Notes under the pieces: model-generated
The model's input: the letters and a program-made list of their open reading frames with translations, nothing else
The model's database searches: none
Told to the model about the DNA's origin: nothing
Translations under genes and position numbers: made by a program
Source: an uncultured Treponema sp.
GTDB taxonomy: Bacteria > Spirochaetota > Spirochaetia > Treponematales > Treponemataceae
Assembly: GCA_946061765.1 (NCBI GenBank)
Contig: CAMGTC010000002.1
Location: 1-36,379, forward strand
Direction: 5' to 3'
Length of the DNA: 36,379 nucleotides
Shown here: positions 26,849 through 35,200 of the stretch, one piece after another
How the letters are laid out: each line of letters begins with the position of its first letter
Position numbering within the stretch: the first letter of the stretch is position 1

Positions 26849-28210
26849 TCAAATAGCGGCACCGATGTATATATTTTGCGGAATTTCTTCGTTTCCTTCT
26901 ATATTTATTATTCCAGCAGCTATAATTCGCTGCTCACCACGAAGCTGCTGCATTATCTGCTGTGCTATTCCATATGCCATCATTGGCGGAACCGCGTTTC
27001 CTATCTGCGTAAACTGGGCAGAACGATTCCCTTCAAAGTAGTAGTTATCAGGGAATGTCTGGAGTCTTGCAGCCTCTCTTACTGTTATTGACCTGCACTG
27101 ATTTATATCCGGATGAATAAAATAGTGGCCGTCTTTTGCCAGGTGAGCCAGTACTGTATGACATGCATTTGTATCTGCCTCTATTACCTTAAAACGATCC
27201 ACAAAGGAAGTCTGATTGTGATGAGTTTTTAAATCATCTGGCAGTTCATTATAATGTAGCCTTTGATGTGCATGATTAATAAACCAGGCATTTATAGTTC
27301 TTCTATAAATTTCCACATCGCGTTCGTTATGAATTCTGGCTTTATGTAAAGTAAGCACATCATCTTCTGTACGCAGGTTATGTGCTCTTACATATGCGCT
27401 GGATTCATCATAAGGACTTGCATATTCAAAAGCCTGGCCACCGCGTTCTACCTGCGGTAAGTCAGAAAGTAAATCCCATACAACCGAATGAATTTCCTGC
27501 TGTTCAAATTCCGGGTAAAAATGTTCTGTTCCCTGACGCCAGCCTATAATTATCATACGTTTTCTGTTCTGCATTACACCGAATGTTTGGGCATTCTGTA
27601 TATGACACTCGAAAGTATAATGAATCCGGTTTAATTCCCTCTGTAAATCAGCGAAAGCTTCGCCGTTTCTGGCAGAAGTTATTCCCTGGACATTTTCAAA
27701 TACAAACATTTCCGGTTCATATCTTTTGAGAAAGTTTACATACTGTTTATAAAGTTCGTTACGAGGATCTTCTTCCATTGGACGCAGCATATGATTTGTT
27801 TGTGCTCTTCCTACCAAAGAATATGCCTGGCACGGCGGACCACCGATGATCACCGACACATGATTTATGCCCTTGTGTTCCATAAGATGGTCTATCTTAT
27901 GATAGATGCTCTTAGCCGTTTTTGAAGACATTTCTTTATTAATTACACTTTCGCGCTCTTCCTGAGGAACTTGTTCAAAAAGCTGTTCTCGAGTAATGAT
28001 TCCACGTTCGTAATCATAATAACTTTGAAGAGCTTCTCTTCCCTGGGATTTGAGATAATGATATGCGGCACGTGTCTCAAGAGTTTGGCAGGCGTAGGGA
28101 TTCATTTCTACGTGTGCAACTGGAGTAAAGCCGGCCTGTATAAAACCTTCGGAGAGTCCCCCCGCCCCTGCAAACAGGTCAATAAATGAAAGCTGTTTTT
28201 TTGTTATCAT
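26849..28210 (-). CDS. DNA (cytosine-5) methyltransferase, first copy
   Basis: SFIDLFAGAGGLSEGFIQAGF, VIIGGPPCQAYSLVGRA, MFVFENVQGITS, GVMQNRKRMIIIGW, CRSITVREAARLQTFPDNYYFEG, QIGNAVPPMMAYGIAQQI. Confidence 0.95.
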   Translation of the reverse strand: MITKKQLSFIDLFAGAGGLSEGFIQAGFTPVAHVEMNPYACQTLETRAAYHYLKSQGREALQSYYDYERGIITREQLFEQVPQEERESVINKEMSSKTAKSIYHKIDHLMEHKGINHVSVIIGGPPCQAYSLVGRAQTNHMLRPMEEDPRNELYKQYVNFLKRYEPEMFVFENVQGITSARNGEAFADLQRELNRIHYTFECHIQNAQTFGVMQNRKRMIIIGWRQGTEHFYPEFEQQEIHSVVWDLLSDLPQVERGGQAFEYASPYDESSAYVRAHNLRTEDDVLTLHKARIHNERDVEIYRRTINAWFINHAHQRLHYNELPDDLKTHHNQTSFVDRFKVIEADTNACHTVLAHLAKDGHYFIHPDINQCRSITVREAARLQTFPDNYYFEGNRSAQFTQIGNAVPPMMAYGIAQQIMQQLRGEQRIIAAGIINIEGNEEIPQNIYIGAAI

Positions 28211-29508
28211 TTTTCAGCTCCCAGTCTTTTAATTTGACCTGCTAAATAAAGAGGTACATTTACCATATCTTCCTGCTTCTTATACTCCAGTGTGGAAAAT
28301 CTGATTGCAAGTTCCGGATTGTTTTCCCTTCTGTATCTCTTAAAACTTGCAGATGTTACATTTCCACCTGCTTTACATTCAACAGGAATAATCTGCATGC
28401 CGTTCTGCAAAAGGAAATCAACTTCGTAATTTCTGTCCGGAGAGTAATAATGAGGCGCTGCATCAAAAAGAGTTCTGAGCTGCTGTACAGTGTAATTTTC
28501 TGTAAGAGGTCCTTTGAACTGAAAATCCTTGTTCAGAATAATTGCTTCGTTTGTTACTTCTGCAGCACATTTTGCAAGACCTACATCAAAATAAAACAGT
28601 TTGAAGCTGGATAAATCTTCAAATGCTTTAAGCGGGTGTTCCGGTTTTGTAACATCATAAATTCGAATTACCAGTCCTGCACTTACAAGCCATTCTATTG
28701 CTTCTTCAAATTCTCTTGCCCGAGCACCTTGCTTTACACATCCATAAATAAATTTTTCATTTTCTTTAGAAAGCTGGCTTACAAGACTTCTGAAAACAAG
28801 CAGTATTCTTCCTGCATTGATTTTGCCACTGTGTTTTGAAATATCATTTTCATATAACTCCAGCAGTTCTTTTTGAAGTCTAAGAACAATACCGGAATTT
28901 TTTTCTGTCATCCAGGAATAAACACAGGAAGGCATGCCGCCTACAATGAGATAATTTCTGTACTGTTCAATCAGCTTATCATGCTGAATCTTTAATATAT
29001 CTTCTGGAGCTGTTTCTGTTATGTATTTATAAAGGCCTGGTGCTAAAGCATTTAAGAATTCTTCAAAATCCATTGGATATATATTTAAAAGATTTACTTT
29101 TCCAACCGGGTAACTCATTGGCTGCGCAAGGAGCGTACCTAACAGACTGCCGGCCGCTATGACATGATATTGATTTGCTTCTTCATTAAAATACTTTAGA
29201 GTATTAAGTGCTTCCGGGCATTCCTGTATTTCATCAAAAATAATTAAATGCTCTTCCGGAAGTATTTTATCTTCCCTAATCGTTCCAAGACTTTCAATAA
29301 TTCTGTATGGATCTTTATTTACTTTAAAAATATCATGAAGAGACTCTTCTTTATCAAAAGAAAAATAGAAGGTCTTTTTATAACATTCTTTACCAAATTC
29401 TTTCATCAGCCAGGTTTTTCCAACCTGTCTTGCTCCTTTTAATATTAAAGGTTTTCTTCCTGATGAGACTTTCCAATCTTTTAATTCGTCTAATGCTTTA
29501 CGATACAT
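28207..29508 (-). CDS. AAA ATPase with DUF4143 C-terminal region
   Basis: RKPLILKGARQVGKTWLMKEFGKE, EEHLIIFDEIQECPEALNTLKYF, YHVIAAGSLLGTLL, C-terminal FLLQNGMQIIPVECKAGGNVTSASFKRYRREN. 4-bp overlap with MTase1. Confidence 0.92.
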   Translation of the reverse strand: MYRKALDELKDWKVSSGRKPLILKGARQVGKTWLMKEFGKECYKKTFYFSFDKEESLHDIFKVNKDPYRIIESLGTIREDKILPEEHLIIFDEIQECPEALNTLKYFNEEANQYHVIAAGSLLGTLLAQPMSYPVGKVNLLNIYPMDFEEFLNALAPGLYKYITETAPEDILKIQHDKLIEQYRNYLIVGGMPSCVYSWMTEKNSGIVLRLQKELLELYENDISKHSGKINAGRILLVFRSLVSQLSKENEKFIYGCVKQGARAREFEEAIEWLVSAGLVIRIYDVTKPEHPLKAFEDLSSFKLFYFDVGLAKCAAEVTNEAIILNKDFQFKGPLTENYTVQQLRTLFDAAPHYYSPDRNYEVDFLLQNGMQIIPVECKAGGNVTSASFKRYRRENNPELAIRFSTLEYKKQEDMVNVPLYLAGQIKRLGAEK

Positions 29509-29533
29509 ATTCCTTATTTTATTCTAGCACAGA

Positions 29534-29647
29534 TTACACATTTTTGCACCATTTATTTTGAGAAAATTACACGTTTTTGCAAATGCTAAGAATATAGTTT
29601 TACACGTTTTTACAGTGAAAATATAGTTATTTTTACACATTTCCACA
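29534..29647 (-). repeat. Four iterons (minus-strand consensus TGYAAAAAYGTGTAA) at exact 33-bp pitch
   Basis: Copies at 29534-29548, 29567-29581, 29600-29614 and 29633-29647, read from the plus strand as ttacacatttttgca, ttacacgtttttgca, ttacacgtttttaca, ttacacatttccaca. Confidence 0.75.
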
Positions 29648-32266
29648 TAAAGCAATCTGCAGTTCCATTGCAGGAAGAGAATAACCATATGAAGGCAAAA
29701 TTTCTTTAACCATGGTATCTACCTTTTCTGGTACTTCAGCAAGGTATTTTAATTCTGGTTTCCCGCTTGAAAGATTATTCATCTCTTTTATAGCAGTATC
29801 CTGTTCAAGACGTGTTGCGTTTCCGGTATTTGAATCATAAGAAATAATTACTAGGTCTTTTGTAATACGCAGGTCTGAATATGTTTTCTGGTCATATACT
29901 TTGTAAATAAAGTATGATTTTGAACCAGCAATTGTGGCTGCGCACTCATCAAGACCTGATGCAAAATCAAGACATTTATCAAACCAGACAAATCCTACTC
30001 CGGCTATATTTTCTGGTTTTTCACCTTTATTAAGTTTTCTTCGGAACACCAGTCCATTGTAATTTAACGCAGAACCATACGGAGCATCTTTGACCCATGC
30101 TTTGGGCAATAAGAATGAATATGTATCGTCTGAACATGAAAGTCTTGAATGGTTCAGACTTAGAGCCTTTTTGAAGAATGGTACCAGGTCTGGAAGATCT
30201 ACTTTTGGTACACCTTTTAAGTCTTTTATATTGAACTTTGCAGAGTTTCCTACAATGCTTCTTACTGTCTCTATTGCATCCTGGTTTCCAAAGGTCTGGG
30301 TCTGGCTGTCAAACCAACTGGATACATTTTCTTTCTTTTGATTTACACCCTCTGCAAAAATATCTCGGAAGAACTTACTGCTCTTCATACCAAGCACCAT
30401 CTGCATCATGTCTTCTGGATCATCCATTCCGGCACTGAATGCCATCTGAATATTATCCAGTTTTGTTTCCAGTTTGTTCCAGAGAAGGGATTCTATGGTA
30501 TCAGGATTTCTTAGAGTTACTACATCAACAGCCTTTGTTTGACCATAACGGTTAATACGGCCTACACGCTGATGAAGCCGCATTGGGTTCCATGGTAAAT
30601 CTGCATGAATCAAGACATGACAATTCTGCTGCAGGTCAATACCTTCGCCAGCTGCTTCTGTAGAAATAAGGAATCGAACTTTTCCTTCGTTAAACTCTTT
30701 AGCAGCATCTTTCCTACGTTTATCAAAACGCTTTGTTGAACCATCTGGCATAGCAACATCTTTTAAAATGTCGTCTCCGTTAATAAACGTTACGCAGTCT
30801 GTACCCCATTTTTTCATGAGTTCTGTCATAAGAAGAGATTGTGTCTTTTTGTATTCTGTAAAGAAAAGAACATTATCGTTTTTATAGTCTTTTTCTACTA
30901 TTTCGATAATACGGTCTATTCGGCTTTCGTGTGTTACTTTATTGCCAAGTTCTATAAGAGCATCAAGATTTTTTACTTCATCCTGCATAAGAATGAACTT
31001 TAAATCTTTTGATTTATTAGCAGCCTGCTCAAAATCTTTTTCGCTCATTGCATCAAGCAGGTCATCAAATGCTGTTTCATCACTTTCTGCCTTCTTCTGC
31101 TCTGCAAGAAGATTGTTTTTACGGGTAATCAAAGCACCTTTTACGGCAGAAATAGAACTTGAGGCCAGCTTCTGAAGTGCTATAAGTACAAGTTGAACCT
31201 GGCTATACTGTTGTCCTGACAAAGTTTGAGAATATGCTTTTCCTTCAGAAATAAAAGAAGACATTTCTTTGTAAAATTCTGCTTCTTCAGGGGTGTAAGT
31301 AAATTCTTCTGCCCTGGTGTTTATAGGCTGAAACAGCTTTTTACCGTTCATATCTACGGTATTAGCCTTGTTGTTACGTATAAAATATTTTGAAAGGCGA
31401 GCATACTGCTCTTTTGTATTTAGTCTTGGATCAAATTCCTGAGGTGCAATAAGCTTCATAAGCATCCAGAAACTGAAATTGAAACCTCTGTGAGGAGTTC
31501 CTGTAAAGAAAACCGTAGAAATAACTTTCTTTGCATCATTTAATTTTTTGAAAAGTTGATATTCCAGAGTCTGTCCGTCGTTATCTGCTGCATTCATGTG
31601 ATGGGCTTCATCGACAATTACTAAATCCCATGGTTCCGATTCAAACAGTTTTTTTTGTCGTTCCTGTTGAGCTTCTGTTGAATTCAACTGCATGGTTGGA
31701 GCCGAAACTATTACATATTTAGGAGAACCTTTCCATGGATTACCACCGGCATTCATTGATTCAGAAGTAAACACAGAAAAATGTAAATCGAATTGTGCTT
31801 CCATTCTGTCTGCCCACTGTCCTGTAAGCGGAGCCGGAACAAGAATGAGAATACGCTGAATATTACGTGCTTCCTTTAACCCCCAGATAATGAGACCTGC
31901 TTCTATTGTTTTTCCAAGACCTACATCATCTGCAACAAGATAACGGACCGGCCACTGTTTTAAAACCTGATTACAAACCCAAAGCTGATGAGGTAAAAGG
32001 TCTATTGCAGAACGGGAAAAAACACCCCATCTATTGTTAATTGTTTCAATCAAAGCTGCCTGAGCTTTTGCAATTACTTTGTCTGAATCCGTTTCTGGAG
32101 CCTTTTGAATGGCAGAATTGATATCTTCCATTTCTGAAAGCTCATCAAACGGGCATTTTAATGTATCGCCACTTTCGAATGTAACAATTGCAAAATCAGG
32201 TTTTACGGCATCAACAGTTCCTATTCCAAGTTTTGCATGTTTTACTTTGGAATCAATAGTTATCAT
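29633..32266 (-). CDS. drmD: SNF2-family helicase, DISARM DrmD-like
   Basis: HQLWVCNQVLKQWPVRYLVADDVGLGKTIEAGLIIWGLKE, DLVIVDEAHHMN, VFFTGTPHRG, FLISTAAAGEGIDLQQNCHVLIHADLPWNPMRLHQRVGRINRYGQ-type motifs (as in the ORF). Start 2 bp after the upstream gene's stop. Confidence 0.82.
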   Translation of the reverse strand: MITIDSKVKHAKLGIGTVDAVKPDFAIVTFESGDTLKCPFDELSEMEDINSAIQKAPETDSDKVIAKAQAALIETINNRWGVFSRSAIDLLPHQLWVCNQVLKQWPVRYLVADDVGLGKTIEAGLIIWGLKEARNIQRILILVPAPLTGQWADRMEAQFDLHFSVFTSESMNAGGNPWKGSPKYVIVSAPTMQLNSTEAQQERQKKLFESEPWDLVIVDEAHHMNAADNDGQTLEYQLFKKLNDAKKVISTVFFTGTPHRGFNFSFWMLMKLIAPQEFDPRLNTKEQYARLSKYFIRNNKANTVDMNGKKLFQPINTRAEEFTYTPEEAEFYKEMSSFISEGKAYSQTLSGQQYSQVQLVLIALQKLASSSISAVKGALITRKNNLLAEQKKAESDETAFDDLLDAMSEKDFEQAANKSKDLKFILMQDEVKNLDALIELGNKVTHESRIDRIIEIVEKDYKNDNVLFFTEYKKTQSLLMTELMKKWGTDCVTFINGDDILKDVAMPDGSTKRFDKRRKDAAKEFNEGKVRFLISTEAAGEGIDLQQNCHVLIHADLPWNPMRLHQRVGRINRYGQTKAVDVVTLRNPDTIESLLWNKLETKLDNIQMAFSAGMDDPEDMMQMVLGMKSSKFFRDIFAEGVNQKKENVSSWFDSQTQTFGNQDAIETVRSIVGNSAKFNIKDLKGVPKVDLPDLVPFFKKALSLNHSRLSCSDDTYSFLLPKAWVKDAPYGSALNYNGLVFRRKLNKGEKPENIAGVGFVWFDKCLDFASGLDECAATIAGSKSYFIYKVYDQKTYSDLRITKDLVIISYDSNTGNATRLEQDTAIKEMNNLSSGKPELKYLAEVPEKVDTMVKEILPSYGYSLPAMELQIALCGNV

Positions 32267-32268
32267 TA

Positions 32269-35200
32269 TTAGCTCCAGTTCTTTCCTAAAATAATGAATG
32301 GTAAATCAAAATCGCATATGAATTTCTGTTTATAGTCATCTTCTGGAAGCTGATTTAGTATTTCATTGTAAATCTGCTGAGATTCTGCATTATCATTCAA
32401 ATCAATCATACTATTCAGTACTATCTTCTTTGGCATATAAGCAAACTTATAAAGTTTTTCAATGTCTTCGTCTTCAAAGTATTCTTTCCAGAATCCGCAT
32501 CTTATCAAATCACGGATTAAAAGAGAGATACCAAGTTTTAAGCTTTTCTTGCTTGATGAAAGCTTTATCGCCATTCCAGAAAGTTCAGGATCTGAAGACG
32601 TTACCAGGAACTGTGTGATATCATCAAGATTCTGCTTCATTGGTAATCTATAAAGCAGATTGTAGAACTTTTCAAAATCCTTTCGTATTTTATATATACG
32701 GAGAAGACATTCAAAATGTCTTAAATAACTTTCATCTGCTTCTGAAACTTCAAGGTATTCATCATACAGTTTCTGGAGTTCCATTCCTTCACTGAATTTC
32801 TGAATCAAGTCTTTAGAATAAAGCCATCTTATAGCATTTCTGTTTGTTACATCTGAATGTCCCCATGCAGTAAGTGACTGTGTCATAGCAAGAAGAAGCA
32901 TAATCGTCCATGATTCAGGCATCTTTCCATTTGAGGGATTATCACATGCAAGAGCAGAACTTAATTCTGAAACTTCAAGGAATTCTGGATATAACTGATT
33001 TGAGTAATATTCTTTTACTTTTTGGTCCCATTCCTCATGCAAAACAGAAATTTTCCACTCATCGTAAACGTCGTTGAATGAAATATGTTTTTCTGGTTCA
33101 GGCCCCTGCTCTGGTATATCTAAGCCTAAGCCCTGTTGTGCGGCGGCCAATACTTCATCATCGTGTTTCTTGTGCGCAGCTCTGGATGGTGTAAATAAAA
33201 CATCAATTATAGATTTTGAGCGGTCATAATCTTCACTTACATTATATATCTGACTTATCGGCTTTAATTTATTATCAGCATCATATAAACGGCATTCTGA
33301 GAGTTTTTCGCTTCTTGGTGATTCCTGAACAAAATCATACATAGCAGTTTTGCTGAAATTCATTAAAATATCTTTCTGAACTTCCAGGTCTGTTTCATAG
33401 TTCAAAAGCTTATCAAGTACACCAATAACTTTTCCAAGATTTTTTGAATCAATATCTAAATCTTTTAATTCATCTGCTGCTATCTGTGTAAGAACAAGCA
33501 TTGGTATTTGAGAATTGGTCTGTATAAATGCATTTGCCTCATCAATAGTATCAAACTGTTTCTGGAATTTATCATTAAAATATGTTGCCGAAAGTGAATA
33601 CAATTCCTGTCCAGAATATTGATAGAACTTAGAAATACCATCAGGAATAAATCCAAGTCCAAGGAATTTCCTAATTAATTTCTTTGGAATAGGTTCAAAT
33701 GGCGATTTGGTTGTACCTATTAATGTAACATTTACTAACGATGGAATTAATTCTTTATAATCCTCAATATTCCACAACTCTACCAATGCATTTGAAAACA
33801 TTGTAGAAATACGGTCAATGAGATTTACATTCTCTGGATTTTCATTAGCTAAAGTTTGTCGTCCAGTATTTGTTTTAAAACTTGCAGATATTGCAAAACC
33901 AATATTTGGTAAATCTAATAATGGTGCCATACACCATATTTTAGGAGCATTTTCGTCAAATGCTATTATTTGGTTTCCTGAACGTCTAAAGGCCAGACAC
34001 GCCTGTTCGTCAAAAAGTGGCTTTGTCCTAAATAAAATAAAGTCTTTACTAATTTCTACATTAAAATCCTTTAACTCAACTTTTGTATCTGGACTCCATG
34101 TATAAGAAGCTCCATAACAATTTATCTGTCGTATTTTCTTTGAAAATAAAACCTGATACTGTGCATCGTTTTGGAATTCAGTAATAATTTCTGATTTACA
34201 TTTCTGTCCATTTTGATTTAATTTCAATATAACTGAAGTTTTATCAGTATAATCTGTCTCTTCCGATGCTGTCTGTGGATATAAAGCTGCTTTTATTATG
34301 AAGTTATAATCTCCGCTTATTACATGAGGTTCATCACAAATAAGATAGACAGTTTTGAAACCATAGCCAAATTTTCCAGTCTGTCTTCCAGAATTCTTCA
34401 TAACAGATTTATCAGACCAACCTATTGTAAGCATATTTGTTAAATCTGCTTTGTAAGATACTTGTGCTGCACCGACTTTATATTGATTAATAGGACGACC
34501 TGAATGTTCTATTGTCATAGTATCTGCATTCAAAAGAACATTAAAATATGGAGCTTTAGCAGGTGTTCCATCCAATTGATTGTATGCATCATCAGCATTC
34601 TGAAATAATTCAAACAGGATACATCTTTCTTTATATTCTGCGTCTCCAATAAATGTTATAACTCTTTGTCGTATCTCTTCCTGAATATTTCCACTATTCT
34701 GCTCAATGTATGCTTTTATTGAGTTATTACATTGCTGCATTACTTCAAAATTGCTTTCACCACTAGCTTCCTGGTATTTTTCCCAGGCAATTGCTATTTG
34801 ATTATACTTACCTGCATTATACTCAAGCTTTAATACTTTTAATGTACTAAAGATAGTATTAAAAATCATATTGACCGCAGTATTTAGTGGTGCTTGTGTT
34901 GGATTTGCTAGGTTATTAAAGAAAGAATCTGGAATAGATTGTATTCCAAACAACTCAAATAAATCTTTTATAGCCGTTTCTATACTGGTAGCAGAAAACT
35001 TCGTGAAATTATCAAACAAATCAATCGTCAGATTCATTCCATCATAGACTGGAGCTTTATAGAAAACCGTATCAACATCAGCAGCGTCTTTTAAATCAAC
35101 TCTCTTACCTGTCAAACTAAGACAATAATTTCCAACAGTATCATGAACAATAATTGTTGATGTTGCTAATTTTGGTACTCTCATACCATCAAGAGCTTCT

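Noticed and set aside
26845-26860. TTGACA-like -35 box upstream of the TATAAT at 26830
   Set aside because: Spacer would be about 11 bp, too short for a normal -35/-10 pair; only the extended -10 is retained.
22203-28210. Self-toxic pairing of m5C methyltransferases with methyl-C-dependent McrBC
   Set aside because: The two-MTase + McrB/McrC layout is better explained by LlaJI/BsuMI-type R-M, where methylation protects.
29534-29647. Iteron array as a CRISPR
   Set aside because: Repeats are 15 bp and degenerate, spacers are about 18 bp, and one copy runs into a coding region; no cas genes in the window.
2051-34105. Many small plus-strand ORFs (e.g. 11080-11676, 12979-13497, 6229-6411 minus)
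   Set aside because: They lie antisense or out of frame within well-supported minus-strand genes, have no family motifs, and are expected by chance in AT-rich coding DNA.
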